A stretch of 64,000 bases of DNA from Duganella sacchari (GCF_900143065.1 NZ_FRCX01000015.1:97939-161938), one strand, 5' to 3'. Shown: positions 25,070-34,635, numbered from the stretch's first letter. Notes: a model not told the origin generated them from the letters alone. Numbers and translations: made by a program.

Positions 25070-26782
25070 TTAATCCTTCACGCCTACCCAGCGGCCATTA
25101 TCAAGGCGCAGGCGCTGTTTCATTTGCAGCTGTCCTTCGCCTTTCATGATGTAGGCGATCATCGGGAAGACCTGCTGCGCCGAAGCTTCTTTCATCCACG
25201 GCGCGGCAGCAAACTTGTAGGTATAGCTTGCGGTGCCGCTGGCTTCATCCCACGACGTCAACTTGGCCACACTGAGCTTACCGACGCAAAAATCACCGCT
25301 ACGCGCGATCTTTTCACCGCTAGGCGATATGGTCGTCGTCGCTCGCTTGAGGTAGAACTTTCTGCCCGCCGCCGTCAGCGCATAGCGTTCGACCGGCACT
25401 TGCGCATCACCGCGCCTGGTCATGCCTCTTTCCGCGTGCACCAGTCCCAGTTTCGCCAGCACCGGCAGCTGTATCGCATCGCGGCTGCCCGCTTCCGCAT
25501 CACCCGCTGCAACGTCGATCGGCCAATCGAATTTGCCAACACAGACATCGCCATGCTGCGACAGATAATTATCCAGTCCTGCCGCCATTGCGGCGCTGGG
25601 CTGCTGCGCCAGGTCCGCGTCCGTCAGCGTCTTGAGGAAAGCTTCCAGGTCCGCCATCTCCTGCTCCGTCATCGGCGGCGTACTGCCGCGCGGACGGCCG
25701 TCAAGCGGCATCTGCTTGTCGAGATTATCGCGATAGCGGACCGGCAGGTCGTTGAATTTCTGGACCACGCCCTTGACCTTCGGGTACCAGCGCTCCGGCT
25801 CCGTATCGCGCGTGTTGTAGAAGCGGATAACCTCGCTCAGCGATTTGATCGAACCGTTGTGGAAGAAGGCTGAACGCGTGGCGACGTTGCGCAGGGTCGG
25901 CGTCTTGAACATGCCGCAGTACTGTGCGCTGGCCGGACGCGGATGGTCAGGACGGTCGCAGATACCCAGATCGTTGTAACCGGCATTGCGGTTGGCCGGA
26001 ATATCCTTGTTGCGCGGGACGCCAATCGCCGCATAGGTAAAGTCGGTAAACAGCTTGACGCTGCCATTCATCCCCGCACCGTTGTAGTGGCATGCGAAGC
26101 AGTTGCCCTTGTTCGGATCGCTATAGACGGCAAAGCCGCGCATTTCGGCGGCAGTCAGATCGCCGCCTATCTTGTTGCTGGAGTAGAGATCATATTTGCT
26201 GCTGTATGGGTGGAAGCTATTGTCTTCCAGCTGATATGCCTGCAGCGCGTCCAGCGCATGCTGGAAAGCTTGCTTGTTGTTGGCGAAGACTTCCGCACCA
26301 AAGGTATTGCGGAACTGGTCAGCATAAGCCGACGCCTTGATCTTGCGGACTACATCCGCCACGCTCTTGTTGGCCATTTCGTGTTTTGCCAGCAGCGGAA
26401 TGCGTGCCTGGTCCGCCAGCGTGGCGGCGCGGCCATCCTGTGTGTGGCCGCCGCCCGGCCCCGGCGTGCTGATGCCGTCCGGGTTGTCCAGCATGTCCGC
26501 ATAAGGCGGCGTGTATTCCTGATAGCGCAGCGATGGCACGGCGCGCACGCCTGCGGTACGCATCTTCGGACCACCCAGCTGCACCGCCAGGTTATTCGGT
26601 GGCGCATGCGCAAACGCAGGGTCGTGGCAGTTGGCGCACGCCAGCTTGCCGGACCCGGACAGGCTTTTATCGAAAAACATCTGCTTGCCGATTTCAGCGG
26701 CGGCGCTCAATGGCGCCGCCACCGGGACGGCAACGGCTTGCGCCGTCGCCGCAATCAGCACCATCATCAGTGCTGATTTCAT
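25070..26782 (-). CDS. Di-haem cytochrome c peroxidase (MauG/CcpA family)
   Basis: 570 residues from ATG 26782; upstream in-frame starts would run into the neighbouring gene. A signal peptide (residues 1-20) directs it to the periplasm. It has two c-type haem sites, CANCH (49-53) and CFACH near residue 230, and the family segment LRNVATRSAFFHNGSIKSL. Members reduce hydrogen peroxide or oxidise protein substrates. An extra C-terminal region of about 190 residues after the peroxidase core is not recognised. It starts one base after the phosphoesterase stop, so the two are one operon. Confidence 0.85.
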   Translation of the reverse strand: MKSALMMVLIAATAQAVAVPVAAPLSAAAEIGKQMFFDKSLSGSGKLACANCHDPAFAHAPPNNLAVQLGGPKMRTAGVRAVPSLRYQEYTPPYADMLDNPDGISTPGPGGGHTQDGRAATLADQARIPLLAKHEMANKSVADVVRKIKASAYADQFRNTFGAEVFANNKQAFQHALDALQAYQLEDNSFHPYSSKYDLYSSNKIGGDLTAAEMRGFAVYSDPNKGNCFACHYNGAGMNGSVKLFTDFTYAAIGVPRNKDIPANRNAGYNDLGICDRPDHPRPASAQYCGMFKTPTLRNVATRSAFFHNGSIKSLSEVIRFYNTRDTEPERWYPKVKGVVQKFNDLPVRYRDNLDKQMPLDGRPRGSTPPMTEQEMADLEAFLKTLTDADLAQQPSAAMAAGLDNYLSQHGDVCVGKFDWPIDVAAGDAEAGSRDAIQLPVLAKLGLVHAERGMTRRGDAQVPVERYALTAAGRKFYLKRATTTISPSGEKIARSGDFCVGKLSVAKLTSWDEASGTASYTYKFAAAPWMKEASAQQVFPMIAYIMKGEGQLQMKQRLRLDNGRWVGVKD

Positions 26783-26783
26783 C

Positions 26784-28937
26784 TTACTTGAGCGCCCATC
26801 CGTTACGCTGGTCGACATCCGGACCGACCTGCTTGATGGTTGGGTAGCCGTTCTTTTGCACATAGCCCGCCGGGATCACGTAAGTGTGATTCATCGGACG
26901 CACCGCGTCGAAGTGTGCATCGGCGCTGCCGGCGTATTCCGGCAGATTCAGGATGTTCGCGGCGATGAACTTCTGCGAATACTTCGAGCGGTTCATATAC
27001 GACCAGTCATCCGAAGGATCGGCCAGCTGGAACATATCCTGCAAGGTGCGTACCAGCGAGATATGGCTGTAGGCATCGCTGTCCACCACGCCTTTAGGTG
27101 CGGCAGACTGGTTGTTCAACACCCCGAAGGTCGAGGTGCCATGGCCCTTGTTGCCCTGCTTGTAGTTGGTGATGACTTCATTGGACACCGTGCCATCGGC
27201 ATTCTTCACCAGTGGACCCAGCGCCAGCGGACTGCCGTTCGTATTCCAGCCGCAGCAGGAATTGAAGCCGCTGGTCGCCGTGCCTTCGTCAAACATCATC
27301 ACGATGGCGACACGCTTGTGTGGATTGTTCCACAGCGGCGAGGCCTGGATTTTCTTGATCAGATAATCCGTGTACTTGTCGCCACGATAGATCAACGCAT
27401 TGCCCGAGCAATCGCTGGCCGCCTTGGTCGCGCTGCTGCCCGGCATAGTCCCCACCAGCGTCACGCCATGCATGTCGTCGCACTGGTCAGGTTCCAGGAT
27501 ATTCAGCTGGCCCACATCGCCGCTGGCCAGGTCGTCGCCGAACTGGTCTGCGTTCCAGCCGGCCGGCGCGATAGCTTTCAAGGCCTCGTCCCACTGGCCG
27601 CCGCCCATGGTGCGGTTATTCGCCAAAAACTCCGGCGAGCTACGGACATTCTGGAAGAATACGCTGCCATTATGCTTGGCGGCGTACAGCGCGCTCGCCA
27701 GACGCACTTGCAGGCCTGGCGTGCCGATCGCACCCACTGGCTCGTCGGCCGTGTACAGATAGTCCGGCGCGACGATGGTGCTGTCCGCCGTGCCGTCCTT
27801 GCGCCAGTCAGCGCCAGGGTTCTTGGACTCGCTGTACACACGCCAGCTCATGCCTTTGCTGGTCAGTGCGGTGAACAGATTCTGCTTGCCCTTGATATTG
27901 TGGTTGGTGGTGTTGCTGCATGCGTTCACGCCTGGCGGCAGCGGCAAATCCTCAATCGCGTTGGCGGCGGTGGTGCCGCTTGGGTAGCAGTTGAACGCAC
28001 TGTCGTCGGTGATGCCAAAGTCGTCGGCGGAAGCAATCGCCAGGCGGTTAGGCTCGGATGGATTGCCGGTCGAGTAGTAGCTGGTGAACTGGTTGCCCGC
28101 GTTCAGGTAGGCATTGATGCGCGGTGCGTACTTCGAACCTTTGATCGACGACGTGGCCTTGTTCTCCAACACGATCAGGAACACGTGGTCGTAACGTGGA
28201 ATACCTTCCAGGTTCATGGCCGTCAGCTGCGCTTCCTTCATCGTGATCGCAGGGCCGGTGGCGTTGGGATCAACCGCCAGTGCAGCCGGCGATACATCAT
28301 GACGGTCCACCATTTTGGCAGCGAAGGCGAAGCGGCTGCTCAGCAGCACAGACTCTTTCAGTACCTCGGCGCTGGCGCCGGTGGTGTCGCTCAAGATCGT
28401 ATCGGCGCTGACATTAAGGCGCGTGGCCAGATTGTTTTTTGCCGACTCGAAGCTGATGCGGTCATCGTCCATGATGCGGGCGACTTCCGTGGTCAGCGGC
28501 GAGATGGCGACACGGGCCGGCACCAGTGGATTGATCAGCGCAGCCGATACCTGGTCGGCTGGCGCGCGCAACACCATGCGCTGCGTGACAGCCTTGCCGT
28601 TGTTCAGCGACGTGGTGGAAATTTCGGCGAGCAGCGGACCGGTCGAGCGCGCGGCCAGCAGGAAGCTGCCATCGGCTTTGGTCAGCACACTGGTTTCACC
28701 AGCATCGCATACACCGTTGTCGTTGGCGTCCAGGCATACCTTGGCCGACTGGTACAGCGACGCGGCGACGCGCGAAGCAGCACTGGCGCCTGGCGAGTTG
28801 GCGATGACCGGCGGCGTGAATTCAGTACCGGATACTACGCCACGAATGGCGACCGGCGTGGCGGCAGCAAATGCCGGCGCAGCCAGCGACAATACGGCGC
28901 CCGCAACGGCGCCCGAGATCAGGGAGATTTTCAACAT
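26784..28937 (-). CDS. Secreted phosphoesterase-family protein (acid phosphatase/phospholipase C-like)
   Basis: 717 residues with a signal peptide (residues 1-24). The N-terminal about 230 residues include a segment KVCLDANDNGVCDAGET typical of secreted carbohydrate-binding-like or calcium-rich domains. The catalytic phosphoesterase domain begins at YDHVFLIVLENK near residue 240, the alkaline-phosphatase-superfamily start with the first metal Glu/Asn. Later blocks MMFDEGTATSGFNSC and GHGTSTFGVLNNQ fit metal ligands. Substrate unknown. It sits between the PEP-CTERM gene and the peroxidase in one operon. Confidence 0.8.
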   Translation of the reverse strand: MLKISLISGAVAGAVLSLAAPAFAAATPVAIRGVVSGTEFTPPVIANSPGASAASRVAASLYQSAKVCLDANDNGVCDAGETSVLTKADGSFLLAARSTGPLLAEISTTSLNNGKAVTQRMVLRAPADQVSAALINPLVPARVAISPLTTEVARIMDDDRISFESAKNNLATRLNVSADTILSDTTGASAEVLKESVLLSSRFAFAAKMVDRHDVSPAALAVDPNATGPAITMKEAQLTAMNLEGIPRYDHVFLIVLENKATSSIKGSKYAPRINAYLNAGNQFTSYYSTGNPSEPNRLAIASADDFGITDDSAFNCYPSGTTAANAIEDLPLPPGVNACSNTTNHNIKGKQNLFTALTSKGMSWRVYSESKNPGADWRKDGTADSTIVAPDYLYTADEPVGAIGTPGLQVRLASALYAAKHNGSVFFQNVRSSPEFLANNRTMGGGQWDEALKAIAPAGWNADQFGDDLASGDVGQLNILEPDQCDDMHGVTLVGTMPGSSATKAASDCSGNALIYRGDKYTDYLIKKIQASPLWNNPHKRVAIVMMFDEGTATSGFNSCCGWNTNGSPLALGPLVKNADGTVSNEVITNYKQGNKGHGTSTFGVLNNQSAAPKGVVDSDAYSHISLVRTLQDMFQLADPSDDWSYMNRSKYSQKFIAANILNLPEYAGSADAHFDAVRPMNHTYVIPAGYVQKNGYPTIKQVGPDVDQRNGWALK

Positions 28938-28969
28938 GGAGATTCCGTTTCGTCAGTGATGGGACCAGA

Positions 28970-29515
28970 TCAAGCCTGGCGACGGCGAAGCGCAAACGTG
29001 CCCACCAGGCCCAGGCCGGCGAGCAGCATGGCGGTGCTGGCTGGTTCAGGCACCGGCGCGGCAACCAGCGACCAGGTCGCATTGCGGGTCGGCTGATCGA
29101 AAGCGATGTCGCCGTTGTTCCAGTTCACCGCGTAGGCTTGATTGCCAATCAGGGCGTCCCTGCTGTTGACGAAGTAGAATTGGGTACTGACATCCGCCGC
29201 GTTGTGCTGCGGGTCGGCGTCGGCGAAGATGAAATTGTTTTTGGCGGCGTTGGTCGACACCACCGCACCTGCGGCGCTACTCCAGTCATGCGTGACCGCG
29301 CTCCACGAAGCGCCACTCAGGGCGCCTGCGAAATCCGTGCCGTTGAAATTGATGTGGACATTGGAGACGCCTTCCACCAGGTCGCCAACCAGGTGGCCGG
29401 TCAGGGAACCGGTAACGGCCGGACCGTCAGCGAAGGTGTAGGAGAAGTTAAACGTTTCAGCGTGTGCGGATGCAAACGCCGCCAACAGGAGGGCTGCGCT
29501 AATAATTTTTTTCAT
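28970..29515 (-). CDS. PEP-CTERM sorting-domain protein
   Basis: 181 residues. A signal peptide (MKKIISAALLLAAFASAHA) is followed by a beta-rich, Asn/Ser/Thr-rich body and a textbook C-terminal sorting signal: VPEPAST, a hydrophobic helix and RRRQA. This signal is processed by exosortase (EpsH/XrtA-type), which is not in the window; such proteins are typical of bacteria making extracellular polysaccharide. It is the first gene of the operon with the phosphoesterase, 32 bases upstream of it. Confidence 0.93.
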   Translation of the reverse strand: MKKIISAALLLAAFASAHAETFNFSYTFADGPAVTGSLTGHLVGDLVEGVSNVHINFNGTDFAGALSGASWSAVTHDWSSAAGAVVSTNAAKNNFIFADADPQHNAADVSTQFYFVNSRDALIGNQAYAVNWNNGDIAFDQPTRNATWSLVAAPVPEPASTAMLLAGLGLVGTFALRRRQA

Positions 29516-29624
29516 TGATGGCTACCTGAGATGATGGGAGCCGGAATGATGTGATTCTTTTGTTACGTACGCATGACAACAAATTAATAACTGGCGTCCG
29601 TTTTGTTTCGTATTGTATCAACGG

Positions 29625-30305
29625 CTATTCAAACAGTCCGGCAATGGCCAGCGGTGTGCTGCCCGTAACAAGCTGCCCGGCCTCCGGCAAGGAAGCAAAG
29701 CGGTAAACCACCACGCGCAGGTTCTGCACCACATCGTCCGCAAACGCCGGTCCGTCCTTGACGGCCAGCGTGACCGGCGCAGCGCCAGTCGCATGGAACT
29801 GCACCTGCGCCGTATCACTGCGCCCATAAGTGAATTGCACACCCACGCAGCCTTTGCCGGCGTTGACGCCCGAGTAGCGCAAATACGCCAGCTGCTGTTC
29901 GCACGCGGTACGCAAGTCCGCCGCCGTGTAGACGCCATCCGGCCGCGTGACGATAGACACCCACGGCCCGGCCTTGAACTGGCTCGCCTTGCGGTTGACC
30001 ACCAGTTCCGCGTTGTCGTCATACGCCGCTTTGGAAAACGGGAACACCGCACGGCCCAATGCATCCAGCGCGAGCGATACCTGCGCGGCTTTGCTGTTCA
30101 ACGTCAGCCGCACGCCATCCATCGAGATGCTTTTGTCACGCGGCCGCAGGCGGTAATGATTCTGCAGGAACTGCTTGGGTTTACCGTATTTTTCAAACCA
30201 GATCATCTGGCGGTAGGCATCGCGGTAGGCGATCCAGTCGCTGTCCTCCTGCGCGCAGGCGAACGCCGTCAACAGGCAGAGGAGGAGCAGGATCACCGCA
30301 CGCAT
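29625..30305 (-). CDS. Secreted protein of unknown function
   Basis: 226 residues from ATG 30305 with a clear signal peptide (MRAVILLLLCLLTAFACA). The body has alternating beta-like segments (GKGCVGVQFTYGRSDTAQV, APVTLAVKDGPAFADDVV) and no motif I recognise. Two to three cysteines could form a disulfide. It follows the MipA-like gene with a 2-base gap, so it is probably cotranscribed with the outer-membrane genes and exported to the periplasm or surface. Confidence 0.7.
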   Translation of the reverse strand: MRAVILLLLCLLTAFACAQEDSDWIAYRDAYRQMIWFEKYGKPKQFLQNHYRLRPRDKSISMDGVRLTLNSKAAQVSLALDALGRAVFPFSKAAYDDNAELVVNRKASQFKAGPWVSIVTRPDGVYTAADLRTACEQQLAYLRYSGVNAGKGCVGVQFTYGRSDTAQVQFHATGAAPVTLAVKDGPAFADDVVQNLRVVVYRFASLPEAGQLVTGSTPLAIAGLFE

Positions 30306-30307
30306 GG

Positions 30308-31066
30308 TCAGAACCGGTACGCCAGGCCAGTGGACAACACGGTGAACGTGCGGCGTTCGACAATCGGGCTGGCGGCAGGCTCGCTGCCCAGGCGCGTCAC
30401 CGTCACGGCACTGCTCAGCAGCCACCGGCTGTTCAATGACCAGTTCCAGTTGGCGCCTGCATTGACCGAAGCCACGCCGCCGGACGGCGTGTAATCCCGC
30501 ACACCGCCAGCATCGCGGCGCACCTCATAGCGCTCGCGCATGACCGGGTCGCTGGCCAGCGATACGCCCGCAGACAGCGACAGTGTGTGATGCGGCGCCA
30601 ATCCGGTCCAGCTCCGCTGCACACCTACATCGCCACGGAAGCCGTGTGCGCTGGTGTCGTACAGGATGCTGGAGCGCAGCCGCGCATCCTCGCCCAGGTA
30701 GTAATTGAAGAATCCGCCCGCATCCAGCGAACCGCGAATGGCATGCGAACCGCGCAAACGCCGGTCGTCGCGCGGTTCGCGCGAGTTGGTGGATGCCAGC
30801 AGCGGGCCATATTCCACGCCAGCCGTTTGCGACAGATGCCATCCGGCGATGCCGCCAGACGATACGAAGATGCCATTACTCCATTCCGCCTGCAGCAGCG
30901 GGCGCAGTAGCACCGGGCGTTTCTCCCCGGCTGCTGCTGCGTTGCCTGTCACGACTGCTATCCCCACATACATGTCCCGGCTACCGTCCGGCATCATCGA
31001 CATGCTGTCTTCTGCGCACACCACGCCGCACAGCGGCAAGAGCATCAATGGGAATAGCTTGTTCAT
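30308..31066 (-). CDS. MipA/OmpV-family outer membrane protein
   Basis: 252 residues with a signal peptide (residues 1-18). It has antiparallel beta strands with aromatic ends and a C-terminal LSTGLAYRF ending in Phe, as needed for BAM-dependent insertion. The repeats AGVEYGPLLAS, SLDAGGFFNYYLGEDARLRS and SVNAGANWNWSLNSRW fit the MipA/OmpV scaffold. Members are often regulated by an adjacent two-component system, and one (RstAB-like) is encoded divergently here. Confidence 0.8.
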   Translation of the reverse strand: MNKLFPLMLLPLCGVVCAEDSMSMMPDGSRDMYVGIAVVTGNAAAAGEKRPVLLRPLLQAEWSNGIFVSSGGIAGWHLSQTAGVEYGPLLASTNSREPRDDRRLRGSHAIRGSLDAGGFFNYYLGEDARLRSSILYDTSAHGFRGDVGVQRSWTGLAPHHTLSLSAGVSLASDPVMRERYEVRRDAGGVRDYTPSGGVASVNAGANWNWSLNSRWLLSSAVTVTRLGSEPAASPIVERRTFTVLSTGLAYRF

Positions 31067-31073
31067 GTCTTCC

Positions 31074-31649
31074 TTAAAAACCGACCTTCACGCCCAATGA
31101 AAACTTATCCATCGACACGCTCAGGCCTGGCTGTTTGAGTTTATCCGTATGTTCCAGTTCCAGCTGCAGCGCCACATCCCTGGTGACCATATAGGCCACG
31201 CCGAGCCCCAGATACAGGCCGGTTTTATGCACCGAGCTACTGCCTGATCCGCTCTTGTCCGACAGATCCACCTTCATGCGTCCTTGCGCAACGCCCACCT
31301 TACCGTACAGCGACCAGTCATCGCTCAGCTGCCACGTGTTCCGCGCGGCCAGATAGGCTACGCTGGGCTTGAGCTTGAGGCGATAACTGTCCGGAAAATC
31401 AAACGTGTACTCATTACCCAGGCCACGATATCCAGCCTCCAGCGCCCAAGACGGCGACAGCACGTAGCCGGCAAACACGCCCGCATACACCGAGTTCTTG
31501 TTGGCGTCGCGATCAGCCTGGCCAGTGCCATCGGATAATTTGAGCTTGCCCTTGCCTGGACTGACGTTGGCGCCGAGGTACAGATCCTCGGCATGCGCCG
31601 CCGAACTTGCCGCGAGAACGATCAGGGTGGTGCACAAAAATTTGTTCAT
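31074..31649 (-). CDS. OmpW/OmpA-like eight-stranded beta-barrel outer membrane protein
   Basis: 191 residues. ATG 31649 starts a signal peptide (MNKFLCTTLIVLAASSAAHA). The mature part reads as a small barrel: SVYAGVFAGYVLSPSWALEA, WSLYGKVGVAQGRMKV, GLYLGLGVAYMVTRDVALQ and terminal FSLGVKVGF with a C-terminal Phe. It is the first gene of a three-gene envelope operon that is divergent from the two-component system. Confidence 0.8.
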   Translation of the reverse strand: MNKFLCTTLIVLAASSAAHAEDLYLGANVSPGKGKLKLSDGTGQADRDANKNSVYAGVFAGYVLSPSWALEAGYRGLGNEYTFDFPDSYRLKLKPSVAYLAARNTWQLSDDWSLYGKVGVAQGRMKVDLSDKSGSGSSSVHKTGLYLGLGVAYMVTRDVALQLELEHTDKLKQPGLSVSMDKFSLGVKVGF

Positions 31650-31725
31650 GTCAGATTCCGTGTGAAGTAAGAGCCTCCATGGTAGGGAAGCATCCGGACG
31701 GAATCCGCCGCGATCTGTCGCAGAA

Positions 31726-31785
31726 TTGTCCTCAATTTGTAGGGCGCATTTGTATAAAAAGTGTACACAGTTGTACCTGATTGTC
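31726..31785. promoter_or_regulatory. Helically phased TTGT half-site array (OmpR-family operator candidate)
   Basis: TTGT occurs at 31726, 31737, 31750, 31771 and 31781, with GTGT at 31761. Spacings are 11, 13, 11, 10 and 10 bases. Such tandem same-face half-sites are how OmpR/PhoB-type regulators bind. The array lies between the outer-membrane operon and the response-regulator gene, so the regulator encoded at 31843 is the natural candidate to bind it. Confidence 0.55.
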
Positions 31786-31842
31786 GAAAATGCCAATTTG
31801 GCCGCGCGCTCTACTACAATGGTGCTCCAAACAGGAGATGCG

Positions 31843-32520
31843 ATGCAGCGTGTAATGCTTGTGGAAGACGATGCGCGGCTGGCCGCGCTGGTAAAGGAAT
31901 ACCTCGACGGCTACGACTACCAGGTCGATGTGGTCGGCCGTGGCGACCTTGCACTCGACCGCTTCCGCGATACGCAGCCCGACCTCGTGATCCTCGACCT
32001 GACGCTGCCTGGCATTGATGGCCTGGTGGTGTGCCGCCAGCTGCGCCAGCTCAGCGCCGTTCCCATCCTGATCCTCACCGCACGCGAAGACAGCTTCGAC
32101 GAAGTCTCCGGCCTCGAACAGGGCGCCGACGACTACGTCAACAAACCGGTCCAGCCGCGCGTGCTGCTGGCGCGCCTGCGCGCACTGCAACGGCGTGGCG
32201 CCAGCATCGCCGGCAGCGATATCGTGTTTGGCCAGCTGCGCATCTCGCGCGAGAACCGCACCGTACACTGGCGCGCACAGGAAGTGCCGATGAACAGCGC
32301 CGAGTTCAAGCTGTTCCTGATACTGGCCGATGCGTCGGGCAAGGTCATGTCCCGCAACGACATTCTGGTCAAGATGCGCGGCATCGAGTTTGATGGCCTG
32401 GACCGCAGCATCGACAACTGCGTTTCGCGCCTGCGCCGCAAATTCGGCGACAGCGGCACGGACCGCATCAAGACCGTCTGGGGCGAGGGATACCTGTTCA
32501 GCCCTTCGGCCTGGGAATGA
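31843..32520 (+). CDS. OmpR-family response regulator (RstA-like)
   Basis: 225 residues. The ATG at 31843 follows CAGGAG by 8 bases. The receiver domain has the acidic pair Asp9-Asp10, phospho-acceptor Asp52 in LVILDLTLPG, and Lys in DDYVNKPVQP. The C-terminal winged helix (about 130-225) has SAEFKLFLILADASGKVMSR and VWGEGYLFSP. It probably controls the divergent envelope operon and itself. Its stop overlaps the kinase start by 4 bases. Confidence 0.93.
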   Translation: MQRVMLVEDDARLAALVKEYLDGYDYQVDVVGRGDLALDRFRDTQPDLVILDLTLPGIDGLVVCRQLRQLSAVPILILTAREDSFDEVSGLEQGADDYVNKPVQPRVLLARLRALQRRGASIAGSDIVFGQLRISRENRTVHWRAQEVPMNSAEFKLFLILADASGKVMSRNDILVKMRGIEFDGLDRSIDNCVSRLRRKFGDSGTDRIKTVWGEGYLFSPSAWE

Positions 32521-33809
32521 ATCGCCTCTTCCGGCGCTTCGCACTCCTGGTGCTGCTGGCGATGACGCTGGCCAGCGCCGTGATCTACCTCACCTTCCGC
32601 CTGTTGTTTGGCGACCCGCTGGAACAGATCGCACGCCGCCAGGCGGCCGGCCAGATCTTCCTGCTGGAGCAGTACATCGACCAGGCGCCTGCCGATGAAT
32701 GGCTGCCGCGCCTGAACAAGGTGCGCGAAGTCTCCGAAGTCACACTGGAACTGCAACCGCTGGCAACCGCACTGGCCGCCCTGCCCGCACGCCAGCACGC
32801 CGCGCTGCTGCGTGGCGAGGTGGTGATGGATGTGACAGACAAGGCCTACTACCGCCGCGTCGACCTCAGAGGCATGCGCTACATCGGCAGCGACGACGAC
32901 GTGATCCACGCCCAGCACCTGCCCATCGACATCGGCGAGGCATTGAACATGGAGGCGATACGTTTCGGCCTGATTGCGCTGTTCCTGCTGGTGCCCATCG
33001 GCTGGTGGTCGCGCCGTCACTGGCGCGGTTTGCAGTCGCTGTCGCAGATGGCGGATGCCTTCGGCCGCGGTAACCTGACTGCACGCGCCAGCGTCGAGCG
33101 CAGCGCCAGCATTGCGCCGCTGGCAGGCCACATCAACGACATGGCGGAGCGCATCGCCGCGCTGCTGGAGGCCCGCCGCCATCTGCTGCACTCGGTATCG
33201 CACGAGCTGCGCACGCCCATCGCGCGGCTGGAATTCGGCATGGAGCTGCTGCGCGAACGTCATGCCGGCGACGACGAAGCGCTGCTGCGCCGCCTGGAGG
33301 CCATGGAAACCGATGTCGGTGAACTGAAAGCGCTGGTCAACGAGTTACTGAGCCTGAATCAGCTGGATCAAACGCAAGCCATGCAGCAGCAACCGTTTGC
33401 AGTCACGCCGCTGCTGCGCGCCTGCGTGCCGCAGCCGGGCACCCAGCACTTCAGCGCCAGCATCGCGGACGATCTGGGCGAACTGCACGGCGATGCGCGC
33501 CTGCTGGCGCGCGCCATCAACAACTTGCTGGGGAATGCGGCCAAGTACGCGCAGTCGCGCATCACGCTGACGGCAACGCGTGGCGAGCAGCTGCACATCG
33601 TGATTGAAGATGATGGCCCAGGCATTCCGCCACAAGCGCGCACCCAGGTTTTCGAGCCGTTCTACCGGCTGTCGCGTGACGCCGACCACGCGGCGGGAGG
33701 TTATGGCTTAGGACTGGCAATCGCTGCGCGCGCCATCCAGCTGCATGGCGGCGCCATCACCATCGACGAGTCACCGCTGGGTGGCGCCCGTTTTACTGCA
33801 TCCATTTAA
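32517..33809 (+). CDS. Sensor histidine kinase (RstB-like)
   Basis: 430 residues. Two membrane helices (about 8-28 and 145-165) flank a periplasmic sensor of about 115 residues. Then come a HAMP linker, HisKA with the phospho-acceptor in HSVSHELRTPIARLEF near residue 227, and an ATPase domain with NNLLGNAAKYA, DDGPGIPP and GYGLGLAIAA. The ligand is unknown. Its last 17 bases overlap the convergent hydrolase gene. Confidence 0.93.
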   Translation: MNRLFRRFALLVLLAMTLASAVIYLTFRLLFGDPLEQIARRQAAGQIFLLEQYIDQAPADEWLPRLNKVREVSEVTLELQPLATALAALPARQHAALLRGEVVMDVTDKAYYRRVDLRGMRYIGSDDDVIHAQHLPIDIGEALNMEAIRFGLIALFLLVPIGWWSRRHWRGLQSLSQMADAFGRGNLTARASVERSASIAPLAGHINDMAERIAALLEARRHLLHSVSHELRTPIARLEFGMELLRERHAGDDEALLRRLEAMETDVGELKALVNELLSLNQLDQTQAMQQQPFAVTPLLRACVPQPGTQHFSASIADDLGELHGDARLLARAINNLLGNAAKYAQSRITLTATRGEQLHIVIEDDGPGIPPQARTQVFEPFYRLSRDADHAAGGYGLGLAIAARAIQLHGGAITIDESPLGGARFTASI

Positions 33810-34635
33810 GGATGTCAGCAAAGATCTGTTCGCGATTGAGTTCGTTGAAGTTCTCGTGGAAGTTCTGCGGATAGCGGTGATAGCTCAGCAGATGCGCCGG
33901 CACGGCCTTCAGTATCGCCTCCCCGGCATCGGCATCGGCCAGCTTGTCGTCACCGGCCACCACCGCGAACAGCGGCTGCGTCCATCCCGGCATGCGTGCC
34001 GCCAGCCCTTGCTGGGCCGCCGTCAGCGCATTGCCAAAGCGGACCGTGATTTCGCTGGCGCGGATGTTGTCGCGCTCATCGTCGTAATGGCGCGCGGTGA
34101 TGCTGCTGTCGTGCGTGAGCTGGTGCGTCAGCGATGCCAGCGGCACCTTCATGCGCGGCGCCAGCGCACCGAGCACACCGGACAGCGCCAGCAGCACCGG
34201 CGATACCTTGATCGCGTTCACGTAATACGGCGAAGACAGGATAAAGCCTTTAACGGCGGCGTCTCCGGCGAAATGGCCGAGGCCCAGGTGGGTGGCGATC
34301 AGCGCCCCCATCGAGTGGCCCATCACATACACCGGCAAGCCAGGATACTGCTGCTTCACCCATTTCAGGAACAGCGCACTGTCATCGAGGAAGATGTGGA
34401 AGCCGGGGATATCCACGCGCCGTGCATCCTGGTGGCCGCACAAGTCGTAGGCCACGGTGGCGATGCCATGCTGGCGGAAATACAGGGCCGGCGTGACATA
34501 GTCGCCGCCATGGGCCATGCCGCCGTGGATGGCCAGGATCACCGCGCGCGGTGCGGCAGGTTCCCATACGTGGACACGGCGCTGCACACCCTGCCCCGCG
34601 GTGAAGGTGGTGAGGCGGTCTTCGGCGAAGCGCAT
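33793..34635 (-). CDS. Alpha/beta hydrolase (monoacylglycerol-lipase-like)
   Basis: 280 residues. The nucleophile elbow is GHSMG (Ser108), with an oxyanion-side segment AIHGGMAHGGDY near residue 36 and a late His in RYPQNFHENFNE near 262. It has the serine aminopeptidase/monoglyceride lipase layout with a cap inserted after the nucleophile. There is no signal peptide, so it is cytoplasmic. Its ATG overlaps the stop of the upstream small gene (TGATG), so the two are translated together. Confidence 0.85.
   Translation of the reverse strand: MRFAEDRLTTFTAGQGVQRRVHVWEPAAPRAVILAIHGGMAHGGDYVTPALYFRQHGIATVAYDLCGHQDARRVDIPGFHIFLDDSALFLKWVKQQYPGLPVYVMGHSMGALIATHLGLGHFAGDAAVKGFILSSPYYVNAIKVSPVLLALSGVLGALAPRMKVPLASLTHQLTHDSSITARHYDDERDNIRASEITVRFGNALTAAQQGLAARMPGWTQPLFAVVAGDDKLADADAGEAILKAVPAHLLSYHRYPQNFHENFNELNREQIFADILKWMQ

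Noticed and set aside
26631..29096. 821-residue plus-strand frame opposite the phosphoesterase and peroxidase
   Set aside because: Spans two real minus-strand genes including their junction, no start signal and no recognisable domain.
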